Source: Hypomyces perniciosus (Eukaryota > Ascomycota > Sordariomycetes > Hypocreales > Hypocreaceae). From it: 64,000 bases of DNA. Shown piece after piece: positions 45,701-58,381 of the stretch (within the stretch, counting starts at the first letter, position 1; every line of letters begins with the position of its first letter). The notes under the pieces are model-generated. The model saw only the letters and a program-made list of their open reading frames with translations, did no database searches and was not told the origin of the DNA. The position numbers and the translations under genes are program-made. The stretch is taken from positions 2,569,501 through 2,633,500 of the forward strand of contig SPDT01000006.1 in assembly GCA_008477525.1 (NCBI GenBank), in the 5' to 3' direction.

Positions 45701-47722
45701 CCTTTCTAACTGGAGCTGGAGCTGCTGCTGCTGCTGTTTCCGCCCCCAATGACGCTAACGTGACTGGAGCGCTGATGAGACCCAGTGCCTCCTCATGCAT
45801 CAACAAGCAGCCACCCGGACATGAAGCCCTTCAGCCAGCCTACTCGGCCGCTCTCGAACCTTTCCCTCGCAAAAAGAAAAAAAGAAAAAAGAGTCTTACG
45901 AGTACTGCTCGGCCAACCAAGAGAAAGCTCCATGGGCCATGCTTTCATCCGTGTCATCTCGAGTTTCCCCGGGGCCTTCCTCCCCCTGGTCGCCGAGTTG
46001 TGCGAGTCTCATATTATGGAGCTTTCTTGCGCCAGCATGCTGGTCTTGTCATTCTGCCCCTGGATGTATGTACGAGTATATTGGCTCCTTGCTCTCACCG
46101 GTCCCCGCCCCAAGCCAGTTTATTCGTGATGAGGTTCCTGGTGTGGTATCACATGGCTTAGGCCTTGATTAAACCTCTGGCAAAGTAGGTTGGGACCGCC
46201 GGGAGGGGTCTGATCGATAAGCACGCATGGACATGGATGCCCATTGTGGCCACCATCATGGGATGAGACACGCCCATTTATCTATTTTGCCCGTCTAATT
46301 TCCCGATGCCAGTTGCGGCGCCCTGATGCCATTGCGCTTGACCAGACGAGTTCTCCTCGCCGCCAAAATGCAAAATTTCTTCCACGGTTTCTGGGCAACT
46401 GGGATGTGGCTCTCGGGTCACTCCCTGTCTTGCCCACGTCCTCTCCAGGGTGGGGATGCTGGCCGTGCGACCAATTGGCAGCCTCGTTGGCGAGGAGCAC
46501 AAACAAGCCACCACGAATTGGCTCATCTGCAATTGGGCTCTGTCCTGCAGAAATGCATCTAGCGCACACTGAGGACCAGTATCATTGGGTGCGATGGCAG
46601 ACCAGTGCACAGGCTGTCCGGCTTCTGCAACACTGTGAAATGGCTTGGTGATTACTACTGAGTACATACTGCCTCTTCTTTTTGTTGGCCTCGTGTGTCA
46701 TGTATGGTTCTGGCACAATGTACCAGCGCAGTTGAATCAACTTAGTTGCATACCTCCAACGTTACTACATAACGGCCAGTTGGGCCAGTCATATCCCAGG
46801 AGCAAACCCCTTGCTTCAACGTACGCATGCTGCCGGCCCGATCGGGAAGCCCACGTTGTGTCTTTGCTCTAATGAGGGCCACCAGGAATTAATTAGGCAA
46901 CATCCCAGCTGGCGGACCCCCTGTTTGCTTCAGTACCCCTCCCAGTTGATCAAATATTACGAGTTCAGTTCAGCACGGGATCCATGACCTCGTCCTTCTC
47001 ACCGAGTCTCCTCTACTCTCTCTTTGCAACGGGCATCGACATCCATCTCCAGTGGCATTGGGATCCAGCCACTTAACCGCCTGTCTGCGTCTATGCACAT
47101 CGGCAGCACGCCCCAGGCTCTGGTCCGCGCAGCAGCCCGACATCCCTGCCTCGCGAGAAACAGGCACGGTACTCCCCCAGACTAGGGAGCACCGACAGGA
47201 GAGCAGCAGCGCAGCAAACCGCATCGTCGGCCCCAGTCGTGGCAGCAGCAGCACGAGGCATCACAGGCGCGTCTAGCAAGCTGCGCACCACCGCGCAGAT
47301 CGACAGCACCACTCGACAGAGCTGGACTAGGCCTGCCTCGCTCCTCAGCCCAACGATAGCTGGACTCCCTGCTTTGTACTTACATACTCTTTCTGCCTTT
47401 TCTCCAGCCGCCAGGCCGTCTTCCTTTGTCGCCACCGCACCCTCGTCTTGAATCCTCGCGGCTCTCGTGTTCCTGGTCGCCGCCATCTGCCTTTTCGCTC
47501 CACTAAGCGTTTGCATAACGGATGCTGATTCTGTCCCGGCAATGGCCCCAGTGGCACCGTAGCTACCCACCCCTCCCCTGGCATCACTCAACCTCATCCA
47601 GTGTCCTGGTGCGCGGCTTCGCTGTACCTAGTTGATGTCGCTTGTCTCTCGTGTATAGTCGATACTTCGCCTCCTTCGTGTTGGTACTTCGGCTCTTAGT
47701 CTCTATCATAACGACGCTGCAG
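42798..47722. other. 4.9-kb gene-poor stretch
   Basis: No supported protein gene, RNA gene or transposon. It holds a GTACGGAGTAC copy (45351), other half motifs (44926, 44993), a GCT/GCTG run near 45724-45740 and CT-rich DNA from about 47,000 that is probably the leader of the zinc-cluster gene. The frames at 43596..43895, 44451..44714, 45760..46161 and 47091..47597 show no domain or splice structure. A non-coding transcript cannot be excluded. Confidence 0.45.
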
Positions 47723-50700
47723 ATGTTCAACACACCCCGTTTCCCTGCAGCCATCATGGTAAGAGATCCCCTCACCCCAGCTGGCGGTAGCCCGCATATA
47801 TCATCAACCTTCCTCCCGTCCCTTCAATCATTGTCTCTCTACGATGTCGTCGTCGTTTACACACCTCTATCTCACTTCCGTTCTGCCGCTGCTGTCTCAT
47901 CCATCCCCCTCCGTGCAACAACACACCAACTCAGAACCGATCTGGCAATCCTGAGCCTACTTCTTATCCCCTTCGCCGTGAGCGTGCAATCAAATTGATC
48001 ATCATATAGGAGTTCTATCAACCCTTACAGCACAAGAGGGCTCGGGCACATGCCGGGTTTGATGTGCCAGTGTCTGTACCCTCTTACATACCTTTTGTGG
48101 ATACAAGCACCGGCTTCACGCATCCTCCCTTTGTTGAGCTGCAAGCCCCCCCTGAACGGACGGCTGCGTCCTATGGCTATGCTTCTGGTGTTCAAATATA
48201 CCACGATATCCCGTTGGAACATTCGCAGAAGCGCAGACGATTAGAAAACCAATTCTCAATGTATGACCAGACTTTACCAGGCTCTGCTCAAGAGTACCAG
48301 GAGAAGATACCCGCAGAGGAAATGTATACTACTCAACAAAGTCATGATCACCCGCTGTCTATGTCACGCTGGGTAGTGCCAGCTACAGTAGATGGTCGGT
48401 CTCTGGGCTCCCCTTTGGCTCGAGTGGCGGAACTGCTTCCTTGTTGCAATATTGGATGGCATCATACTGGCGGTATGCATTTTGCCATTTTACTTTGCTC
48501 TCTTCCTATTTGGAAATGTTTATGCTTGACCGACTGACGAATGCTGACTCCAATTCAAAGGCTACCAACCTATTCCTGAGACACCTCCAGTTGTGTACGA
48601 CTCCACCAAGCCGTACTCAATGGAAGCAGCACCGTCTATGGCTATCCAGAATATGCACCCACTCATCCCTGCTAGTGAGGAATTACCACCAGTATCGTTC
48701 TCTCCCGATCAGCCAATTCCGGACCCGTCGCCTCTCACTAGCTATCCCCTACACGCCCATCTTTCTTTGCAGCCTCCACCCGCCCCTTTGGATGGAGAGA
48801 TCTATCAACCCAATCAGCCGGCCTCTGAGTACTATACCACAAAGCCGCTTGTGAAACAAGGGACGTATGTTCCGAACCCCCCGGTGTTTCCCTTGGCCCC
48901 CATGGTGAGCGGTAATCAACCGCTAGCTCAATATGGACCGCAGCCCTTCCCCGTATCAACTTATCCTCCTATGCTGAATCACAATGTTGGTCCTCCTGGA
49001 GCCTTCACTCACTACAGTGTCATGCCGGCGGATGTCTTGCCTCACCCGGTATCTTTTGACTGTTGGAGTCACGCAACAGTGCATGGGCAAATATCAAATT
49101 TCGACATTCTGCTACCAAACCAACGTGCCGGCAAGCGAGGTCCGTTCAGAGACCAAAATCTTCGAGAACAAACGGCCCAAACTAGGAAGATGGGCTCGTG
49201 TATAAGATGCAGGATGCAACGCATACGTGTAAGTACCACCAGTAAGCAGCACGTTGTACTTCAATCGTGTAACCACACCAAAAAAAAAATCGATACCGCT
49301 TGTACATGCTGACGCGTTTCTCCCTCCGTAGTGCGAGCACAACCCGACGGAACCAGGGGGTGGATGCTTGACGTGTAAAAAGGCAGCAAACACGAAGTCT
49401 GGACGCTTCCCGTGCCTAAGGTATAAGATCACGGATATTAGGCTCTACAAGCCGGGACAGGTTCCAGGATACGAATGGACACGTAGATGGAACAACAACA
49501 TCTCGGACCCCATTCAAAGGTGGGCATCTTCCGAAGTGAAGGTTATTCGCATATCGGATGGTTACTCCCAAAATTGTATTGAGTTCCAAGTGCGCAGATT
49601 TGTGCCGCAAGAAGGCGACAAGTTGGATCGGACTTGGGACTACAATGGCACGAAGAAGTCGGTCGCCATACCTCCTTACGCACTAATGGACCTGGAAGAC
49701 GGCAAGATGGCATACAAGAAACACATTCACGATTCAATGAGTGACATTATCCGAAAAGTACTAGGCTACTCTGATGGAATATTATACCATACGTATCTCC
49801 AAGCTTGGCACATATGGAAGAGCTCGTCACAGCCATCGGAAACCAAAGATCTGCTGGAAGGGACCCTGCGGCTTTGGGCATCGATTCGGCTTTCAACGAC
49901 ATCTGGGTATATTGTTGGGGAGGAAACTTTGGGCATGCCATTCGATATCCTGGATCAAACGAGCCCTAGTCCCGGCAAGATCCCCGTGCCCCCTGTTCTG
50001 GGCGCGCAGATGGATCTGATCTTGATCCACCACATTCAGACAAAGCTTAGACGAGAGCTACTGGACAAGCTTCAAAAGATAGTGCTTAGGAACAAGCCGA
50101 CGAGCTGGCTCGTCACGTATATAGTGACGTTTATTCTGCTGCATAACGCGGCACTCATCACGGCACACGATGCTAGCTATGCTCGCAAGCATGGTATGAA
50201 GGTAGGCGGATTGAAGACGTGGGAGGGGCGTGCTGGCATGTTTGCTCGCAGTGCTAACATGGCGGGTTCCACAGCGTCGATTTGCGCGTGAAGACAAGGT
50301 CCAGGAGTACCATCTTGGTAAGACACGCCCCTCCCGCCGACGTAAGACATCATATCATGGCTGACAATGGACACTGGGTGGTCTAGGAGCAAATATTCTC
50401 CTTGCACACTTCCACTACTGTAACAAAGGTGTCCACCCATTCTCGGATGAGTGTAGAGACCAGGATCTGCGGACACTGGCGAATCTGGACGAGGGCAAGA
50501 TCCAGTTCGTCCGTGCGACAAGGACCTACGCCAGGCGGCACAGTAAGTCCCGATCCAGACCCTCTCTCCAGGACCGGATTCCCGGGGCAGCGCTAATGTA
50601 TGCGTGACCTCGTGCAGAACAAGAATGGGAAGAGCTCCGGGCCCGTGGCGACTGCGAGGATGATTACTTTTTCGTCAGTCAGCTGTTTGAGGAAGGGTGG

Positions 50701-50724
50701 CAGCCCCGGTCCACAGTCTTGTAA
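47723..50724 (+). CDS. Zn(II)2Cys6-like protein, putative transcription factor
   Basis: Seven exons: 47723..47758, 48010..48472, 48561..49228, 49332..50201, 50275..50317, 50387..50542, 50618..50724; 780 aa, with every junction in phase. The N-terminal half is Pro/Tyr/Gln-rich and disordered. The zinc cluster is KMGSCIRCRMQRIR-CEHNPTEPGGG-CLTCKK: Cys380, 383, 390, 401, 404, 417, i.e. C-x2-C-x6-C-x10-C-x2-C-x12-C. An intron falls exactly between residues 389 and 390. The region YKPGQVPGYEWTRRWNN after it is also typical of this sordariomycete family. The C-terminal half is helical. The tiny first exon (MFNTPRFPAAIM) is the least certain part. Target genes are unknown. The last spacer is longer than the usual 6-8, so DNA binding should be treated as probable only. 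Confidence 0.75.
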
Positions 50725-50892
50725 CTTATTTGCTTCTTGGAGCGGTGAAGTGGTAGTGGTACTTGATTTGGATGAAAGAGGCTGGCTGCAGAAGCAATGC
50801 AGGAACACACCCCCCAGACAAGGGCCAATAGACATGGTTGGCCACCTCGGGATTGCCAGCGCACCAATCGCTCGTTTCTGTGTGATGTCTCC

Positions 50893-50916
50893 AATCAATC
50901 AATCAATCAATCAATC
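50893..50916. repeat. AATC tetranucleotide repeat
   Basis: Six perfect AATC units, 168 bp after the zinc-cluster gene stop codon and probably within its 3' UTR. Confidence 0.85.
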
Positions 50917-51104
50917 GAGGGAATACGATCGAATTGCGGGAGAATCACCGAGCTTGTCTGTTCTACCAATACTACTACTGGCGGTGGGAAGAGTGCACTA
51001 GTACGAGTGCTTCGCACTGCAGATGTCATTTTCGCTGTCGTCGTCTCTTCTCTCCTCACTCATTCATTTATCGCCGACCTTGTGTATGTATGTATGTGTG
51101 AGTG

Positions 51105-51160
51105 AGTGCAGAGTGCAGAGTGCAGAGTGCAGTATGCAGTATGCAGGATGCAGGATGCAG
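51105..51160. repeat. 7-bp tandem repeat, eight units
   Basis: Eight units ending in TGCAG: four AGTGCAG, two TATGCAG, two GATGCAG. The ordered variants suggest stepwise duplication of neighbouring units. Confidence 0.85.
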
Positions 51161-52386
51161 GTGTCCTTGGCTCAACACACAAAAGTGCTGTCTAGGTATG
51201 TAGCGGATTTGCATACACAAGTACCTATGTATGCACTCGTAGTTTTCGTCCATCGGTAGCCTCCTGCCAACGGCTGTTCACAGTCGGTCGCAAATCTCAA
51301 GTCTCATCGGGCTGGATCGATCGATGCGGTGCTCACGTTTAACGCCCCCGAAGACTGTCGGATATCACGACGGGCTGTGTACTTCGTACTGACCCGAGTA
51401 TCTATTTGAGGTTACACGACATTATCTTCCGGAGGGGGAGAGGAGGCAACGTTCGGATCGATCCCGGAGCCACACAGCAAGTCTTGCTTGCTCTCTACTT
51501 GTACATAAGGTAAGCATGGACACCGGCAGCCGTACCGCAGGAGTAGTACCCGTGCTAGTATTAATACCGGAGCCCAAGAGCGATGCGGCACTCGAGAATG
51601 CCAAGGGAGGCAACCGCCTAGAGAGGAGACGGCACGAGATCCAGCTACCGGGTTTCTCATACAGTGGCGTATCACACACACTCCCCCCCCCCCCCCATGC
51701 TCTGCATCGCACGCCGGATCTTCATCCTACTACCCCTTCAACATCACTCAACCTCCCTCCTGTTCTTGATTCCCCATTCATATGGAGTGTTTGTTTTACA
51801 TACTCGTACTTCGTACATCTCACCCAGCAGCGGCTGGCAAGGGGACCCTTGAACACTCGCTCGTTGGCGATTTGAGGAGACGGGACAAACAACGACACTT
51901 GTCAAATGGCTGCCTTGTGTTTTGCTTCCCCGGGGGAGGGTATGTACATACGCACATACTTTGCTTCTGTTTCGTTTTGTTTTTGCTGGCGGATCACTGC
52001 GTCTGTTGGTGCTCCCGTCCAAGGAGACTGACTGATTCAATCTGTGCTTCCCGATATTATTGACGTTCCCGAATAGGCGGTCGGAGGAGATTGCATCAGA
52101 GGACCTCTCTTTGTCTCTCTCTCCTTCCTCATCGACCATGATGATAAATAGTCGTCGTTGGTCGCTCACTTGCTCTCGATGCAACTTACACCTTCCTCCT
52201 CAACAACTCCTTCTCAAGGCCTCAATCAAAGGGACAACCACTTCCTCTTTGCCTTGATGCATCTTATGATTCTTGATCTGTCCGAGATCTCTCCAGCTTC
52301 GTGAGACGCATTCCTTTCTGCTCCTACTACAAAGACAAACCTGAGAGTCGATCCGACTTCAAGAAACCAGAAAGCTACCCTCCATC

Positions 52387-53777
52387 ATGACGTACTCTGT
52401 GACAGGACCGGTCATTTCTTCGACCATTGCAACTCGTCAAGAGTTCAAGCTGCCAACCCCCTTGGCAGAGATGCCGAGTCTTCCCTCTGAATTCCCCTCG
52501 CATCTTGACTCACCCTTGGCTTGGTCTGGTCAACAGTTCGTGAACGAGTCGGACTATGTTCACCAGCTGAATGACGATGACCTGCTAGAGATCGAGGCTG
52601 CCCTCCAGCATTTCAAAGGTACGCCCGTTTGACATCCGCGACGTCTCCCCCTTAAGACATCGGCCCGCTAACGAGACATATAGCTCTTGGCTTGGATGGG
52701 GACCTTGTCTCTCGAGCAAACTTCCCGCTCCCCACTGTTGGGCTCAAACTGGCCCACATACATCGTGACATCCACGAAGGAAAGGGGTTCGGTGTTCTTC
52801 GGGGACTGGATCCACAGAAGTATTCTGTGGAAGATTTGACGGTTGTCTATCTCGGTCTTCAAGTCTACGTCGCCAATCGTTATGGCCGCCAAGACAAGAA
52901 GGGGAACATGATGGGTATGACAGAGCCCAAAGAAGAGAACAACTTGTATCAGCCAGCCACTGACATGTGTAGTCCACATCATTGCCGACAACTCCACCAA
53001 GCTGAAAGCTGAGCATCATCGCCACTCGACAGCTCCCATTGTGGGTTCTCCAAGAGGACTTTTGGCCATTGGCTTTGTCATGGATAATTTGCTTACAGAT
53101 ACGATAGATGTTCCACAATGAGGAAGCCGGTGATATTATCAGCTGGCTAACAAGAAGCACGGCCATGGCTGGAGGCAAATGCATCATCTCCTCGGCTTAC
53201 ACCGTTTACAATGTCCTTGCTGCCACTCGCCCCGACCTGATTCGTACCCTGGCACGATCTGATTGGCCATTCGCTCTGTGAGTAACTCGAGAGACTGCTG
53301 GAAACAACGGCTGACACGCGTATGTTCGACAGACCCAAGTTTCAATGCCGCCCCGTCTTTTTCTATCACGAGGGTCGACTCATTACGAACTTTGGCAGGG
53401 CGGCTCTGATGGGTAGCGCAAGCCACGTTCGACCAGCCCACCTCCCTAAGCCAACAAGCAACCAAATTGAGGCGTTGGACGCAATCCAAGACATCGCAGA
53501 AGCAACCAGGCTCGAGTTCAAGACAAGGGCGGGTGACATCCACTTCATCAACAACCTCGCAATTCTGCACCGACGGGAGGGGTTTGTCAACGGACCAGAG
53601 TCCAACCAACGCCGGCATCTGGTGCGGATGCGACTCCGAGACTCCGAGATGGGCTGGGCCATCCCATCAGATCTGCAACAGGAGTGGACCAAGGCCTTTG
53701 GTACAGCCGGAACCAGGGTGTGGCATCTCGAGCCCATGCCGACTGGCTTCTTCCCACTCCGGTCGCAGCCCAACTAA
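52387..53777 (+). CDS. TauD/TfdA-family Fe(II)/2-oxoglutarate dioxygenase
   Basis: Five exons: 52387..52618, 52684..52914, 52973..53040, 53108..53277, 53333..53777; 381 aa. Junctions restore GCT, GTC, phase 0 and CTA. The fold markers fit fungal TauD-like proteins: KGFGVLRGLDPQKYSVEDLT; VHIIADNSTK; SWLTRSTAMAGGKCIISSAY; TVYNVLAATRPDLIRTLARS; DIHFINNLAILHRREGF; and RRHLVRMRLRD. Candidate iron ligands are His180 (FHNEEAGDI; H-x-E in place of the usual H-x-D) and His313, with an Arg nearby for 2-oxoglutarate. Substrate unknown: relatives act on sulfonates or in specialised metabolism. No signal peptide, so probably cytosolic. Exon 4 begins at ATGATAG-type DNA (acceptor ACGATAG), the least certain junction. 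Confidence 0.82.
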
Positions 53778-54745
53778 GGCGGGAAACAGGATTCCGAGCG
53801 AGGTGACGGTCCACTGTCTACATGAGACTATGGAAGCGAGAGGACTGCCAGGGGTATGATTTGCACTGCGGCGAAAGGGGCTCAAAGTGGCCGTGGCGGT
53901 CGGATTCGCATTAGGAAGGCGTTCTGATGCATGGCAAATTTCGAGTGTTCAAGGAGTCATGGGTCGGAAGGTTCCAATTCGAGATTGGCCATTGGTTTCT
54001 GGAGTGTGCTGTGTTTCTTTTATTTGCTTCTTTTTGGGGTGGTGGTCGGTACGGAGCACTACGAGTATACCATTACTATACAAGATGGGAGTCATCAACA
54101 GACAACGGATGTCCCCGAAAAAATGGCTAGACTAGATTAGTATGTATTACCTAGATACTAGAGGGCGAAATGAACAGACGTGTGTATATCTTATACCTAC
54201 GAGTATGGCGGCCATTGCATTGTCAACTGACATCCCAGACATGCGGGTGATGAGCTCGGAGGACGGGATACGAGGAGTACCGACAGAGTCCAGATAGACT
54301 GGGGGCATTGGACCCATTGGGGCGTCATCTCATTAGACGAGTGTCGGGTCTGGGGTCTGGGATAGGACTCGTATCGAATCGTACTTTGCATGTACTACAT
54401 GCAATCGATCAGACGCTCAGAGTCAAGATGCAAGATGCAAGATGCAAGCTTCTATGCCGGGGTTGGCGAGCCCCGGAGATCAAGCGACTAGCAATTGGTT
54501 CGTACAAGGGCAGAGGCCCTATCGCAAGGCCGAAGACCAGTGCTGTGATTGATGCCTTTGCTTTTTTGCATCGCTTTGCATGGAGGGACCCTGTGACAGC
54601 TCTCTGGGAGGACGCCTGGCCGCAGGCGGTGAGTGCGAGAAGAGGCTACTACTACTAAAGTAAGGAGGGAGAGAAGAGAAACGGGAGTACGAAGTAGGGA
54701 GGCAGAGAGATGTGCAATAACGAGAGGGACAGACAGAGGATGAGC

Positions 54746-54772
54746 CGAGACGAGACGAGACGAGACGAGACG
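54746..54772. repeat. CGAGA pentanucleotide repeat
   Basis: Five tandem CGAGA units, 30 bp before a GTACGAAGTAC motif. Confidence 0.8.
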
Positions 54773-54900
54773 TGATGTGTGCTCGTGATGTCGGTACTAA
54801 AGTACGAAGTACTAAAGTACTAAAGCTGTCTGGTCTGGCGGGTTTTCCTGCACACCATAGACACAGTAAGCAATGCGTGCCGCAGCGGCAGAAGCAGCAG

Positions 54901-54935
54901 CAGATGCACCATCAGATGCACCATCAGATGCACCA
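54901..54935. repeat. 12-bp tandem repeat, three units
   Basis: CAGATGCACCAT twice, then a third copy with its end diverged. Confidence 0.85.
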
Positions 54936-55370
54936 GCCAGTAGTTGAACCAGACACCAGACGGGCACTTTGGCATCATCGCCCCTGTGTGTCCTCTGTGC
55001 GTGTGGAGAAGGCCGGAGAAAGCGTAAATGCCCAGAAAGCTGGGATGACCCACAGTGCTCCCAGACAGTGTGCATGACGTGGAGATTCCAGCGCTCCGGG
55101 CGAGGGGCCGCCTGTGCCGCCCCTGCTGAAGCCACTAGGTCACGGCGTGTTTGGGTGGGCCTAGCCCCTAAAACACCCCCGTTGGGCACCGTGCAGAAAA
55201 TGTCCACAGCGGGGTCGGGCGTGTGTGTGTGTCTCTCTCTCTCGCGCACCCGTACTCGTAAGGCTAGCTAGCTATCACTTCTCTCCTCCTCCTGCACGCA
55301 CCGCAGCTCGCGAGAACAACGCCCGACAGACTTGCATTGCGGCATTGCATTGCACGAACAGTACTCTCGT

Positions 55371-55398
55371 AGTACTACTACTACTCCTACTACTACTA
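55371..55398. repeat. CTA trinucleotide microsatellite
   Basis: ACT/CTA units with one CTC interruption, similar to the array at 16336..16360. Confidence 0.8.
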
Positions 55399-55716
55399 GC
55401 CCTGACCCACGAATGGTCCCTGCCACGGGCACTACTTCTTGAGCTAGCCAGCCAGCCCGACTCCGGGAGGCCGTCCGCCCCGTATCGCCGCCGCCGCCTT
55501 GCCGGAGTGGTCCTGTGAGGCTGACCACAGCTCGGAGGAGAGAGTTGGCCCAGCAAGGCTACTATACTATTAGTAGGCCTAGTGCTAGCTGTTGCGCGCA
55601 CTAGCATCTATCCGGATAGGGTTACATGTGACTGACCTGGTCAATTCACGCGTCGTGATATCTTCATCGACATCTTGAACCCACGCGGTTCCAGCGCCAA
55701 CAGCACTCATCACATC

Positions 55717-57735
55717 ATGGCCAAGTCGGGGCCCTCTTCCTCCTCTTCAGACTATCAGCCCGTTCACCAGGATGACGGCCAAGAAGTCAACGATGAGGAA
55801 ACTACCACCTTTCTTCCATCACCCCGGCCACGGCCAGACCGGCGTTACCGCACCACCATCCTCGTCTTAGTCGTGGCCCTGGTGATACTTCTGGCCTCCA
55901 ATGTCTATCTGTCCATCCCGTATTTCTTCCCTGGCCATGGCATCGGTACCGATTTCGGCTCTTGCCCATGTCGTCCCAGCAAGGTCCCCCAGTATTTTCA
56001 AACATCCCCAGAGCTATGGGCCGGACCCACGGCGACAGGACGCGCTGCCTTCATGGCCCAGACCAGGACCTTTGATCCGACTGCTACCTATGTGCCCAAT
56101 GAGCCCCTGCAGACGTCCATCCCTGTGGAGGGGATGAGCCAGGGAAACGACACTATTTTCAAGATGATGGGTTACCTCTCGCCGTACTTTCCCTCGCCCG
56201 GATTCGGTGTGGATGAGTATCCGTTGCCTAAAGGGGCAGAGATTGTTCAGGTTCAGATGCTCTCGAGACATGGAGCTAGGTATCCTACCACTGGGGTCAA
56301 TGTTGCCAGGTTTGGGGAGCGGATCGCCAATGCGTCGGCTACGTTTAACCCCAAGGGTAACTTGACGTTCCTGAAGGACTGGAAATATGAGCTTGGGTCG
56401 GAAATATTGGTGCCCAGGGGGCGCCAAGAGTTGTTTGATTCAGGTAAGCCCCTTTAGCACTGCTTCAGAGACACTGGTCCCGTTGGACCTGACACTGATA
56501 CTCCTGATTCACAAAGGCGTGCTGCACAGCTACATGTATGGCAGTTTGTACAATCCACAGAGCAAGATCATTGTTCGTACAACGGTAAGAGGCGATGCTC
56601 TATCACCCCCCGCAGTACAGTTGCTAAGCCAACGCGGGATAGACTCAAGATCGCATGCTCAAGTCGGCTGAAAACTGGATGGCGGGTTTCTTCGGTCTCG
56701 AATGGTGGGTATTATTCCTGATTTCTATCCAAATGAATTCGGGCTTACAATCGCTAGGACCAATAATGCCACCATTGAAGTCATTATTGAAGCGAATGGT
56801 TTCAATAACTCACTCGGGGGTGCCCTCAATTGCCCAAATGCTCATTCCAGGACGGCTGCAGACGAGGCTAAAAATACTTGGCTCAACATTTATCTCAAAG
56901 ATGCTCAGTATCGCTTCCAAGCAATGACGGATGGATTCAAGTGGAGTATTGACGACGTTTACGCTGCTCAGACTATGTGCCCTTATGAGACTGTGGCTTA
57001 TGGCTTCAGCAAGTTTTGCGATCTGTTCACATATAAGGAATGGCAAGGGTTTGGCTATTCCATCGACTTGTGGTTCTCGGGGGGCAATGCCTTCCACAGC
57101 CCTGTCGGGGTAAGTTTGAGTCCTCATGGCACAATGAAGCCAAAGCTAATCTTTTTAACTCCTGATTATAGAGAGCCATTGGCATCGGGTATCAACAAGA
57201 AGTCATTGCTCGGCTTAAAAACCATACCCTCGGCTACTCGGGCTCACAAATTAACGTTACCTTGGACAACAACACAGACACGTTCCCACTAAACCAGAGT
57301 CTCTATTTCGACTTCTCTCATGATACCAACATTGTGTCAGTTCTCACCGCGTTTGGCCTTCGCCAATTCGCGGAAGAGCTTCCGCCAACACGGTATCCTG
57401 GAGATCACTATTTCACCGTCGCTCATGTAACACCTTTCGGCGCCCGTCTTGATATCGAAATCATCAAGACGCCGATGCCGGTTTCCCCCAATCGCGATGG
57501 TTATCTCCGCGGCGGGGAGACCAAATATGTGCACTTCATTCTAAACCAGCGCACCATACCTCTTGGGAAGAGCTTCCCAGAGTGTGATGCTAGCCGTAGA
57601 GATGGCTGGTGCGAACTTGACACATTTCTCAAGGTTCAAGACGAAAAGCCTGCCAAGGCAAAGTACGACTACGCCTGTTTTGGGGATTATGCATCCGTAC
57701 CCTATGGACAGGTCACCGACGGTGTCCCGGCTTGA
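55717..57735 (+). CDS. membrane-anchored histidine acid phosphatase (phytase-like)
   Basis: Five exons: 55717..56443, 56517..56584, 56643..56704, 56758..57109, 57172..57735; 590 aa. Intron 3 is 53 bp and restores W in GLEW-TNNATIEVI. The N-terminus is cytosolic, then one hydrophobic helix (46-68, TTILVLVVALVILLASNVYL) predicts a type II membrane protein. The catalytic motifs are RHGARYP (184-190) and SHDTN (His453-Asp454), the HAP/phytase pair. Conserved Cys and Asn-x-Ser/Thr sites (e.g. NASATF, NLTF, NNSLGG) suggest an extracytosolic, glycosylated domain. Family role: hydrolyses phosphomonoesters such as phytate to release phosphate. Classical secreted phytases have a cleavable signal peptide instead of this anchor. 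No CACGTG site was found upstream. Confidence 0.88.
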
Positions 57736-58381
57736 GGCTTGATACTGGCGCTATGGGTCCTGCTTTTCTTTTTGTTAACTTTGCATTGTCATGTTTGGTT
57801 GGTTGCGAGAATGGGAATATGGGATATGCTATGTAAAGTGATGGTTTTCATTCACCCCTTTGATCGGGTATAATTCATTGTCGGTTTACTTGTTTTACAG
57901 TGGTTCGGCCGGTCGAGATAAAATGTATCATTTCGAATCGAGGGTTTGAGACGCAAGCTACGATGGTCAAATAAACGTGGATTCAAAAGGAGATATCATT
58001 CGTTCCCTAGCGACGCAAAAGATCGGTCCCCCGGCTATGGCTGGCTTTGTTCAGATATGCTACTCAGGAGAAAATGTGACTATGAAATCATGGCACAGAC
58101 AGCCACACGATAACACCAGGCCCCTTCATGAGTTTGAACTATTCACATATTTTATTAATGGTATATACAGAAACCTCTATACAACAAGACATCCATCCAT
58201 CCCATCCTGTCTATCCCGTGGGAATTGATTCTCCTGAAATCACCGGTACTCCAACGCCCGCTGCCCAATAATCCAAAAGAGCTGGCATTAACGAAAAGAT
58301 TTGCCAAAAGATCCAACACCACCCGAAGAAAAAAAAAGAAAGCTTTTCATATACGTTGCAGACCGGGTGAGAGGGATATGC
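57736..58381. other. convergent 3' region between phosphatase and ammonium permease
   Basis: About 650 bp between converging stop codons; both 3' UTRs fall here. An A-rich run lies near 58328. No coding sequence is supported. Confidence 0.5.

Larger units (their letters stand above)
50725..52386. other. intergenic rich in short tandem repeats
   Basis: Contains AATC and 7-bp repeats (listed separately), a C-run near 51685, a TATG run near 51085, and GTACTTCGTAC copies at 51379 and 51806. CT-rich DNA at 52100-52260 probably belongs to the dioxygenase leader. No gene supported. Confidence 0.5.
53778..55716. other. intergenic with many microsatellites
   Basis: No supported gene. It holds three GATGCAA units near 54430, CGAGA units (54746..54772), GTACGAAGTAC (54802), 12-bp units (54901..54935), a GT/CT run near 55215-55245 and a CTA run (55371..55398). 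The final 50-100 bp are the leader of the phosphatase. Confidence 0.5.

Noticed and set aside
47091..47597. 168-aa minus-strand frame upstream of the zinc-cluster gene
   Set aside because: Ala/Gly/Arg-rich shadow of the CT-rich leader; no domain.
57931..57960. Possible tRNA T-arm (TTCGAATC)
   Set aside because: No matching acceptor stem, D-arm or anticodon arm can be drawn around it.
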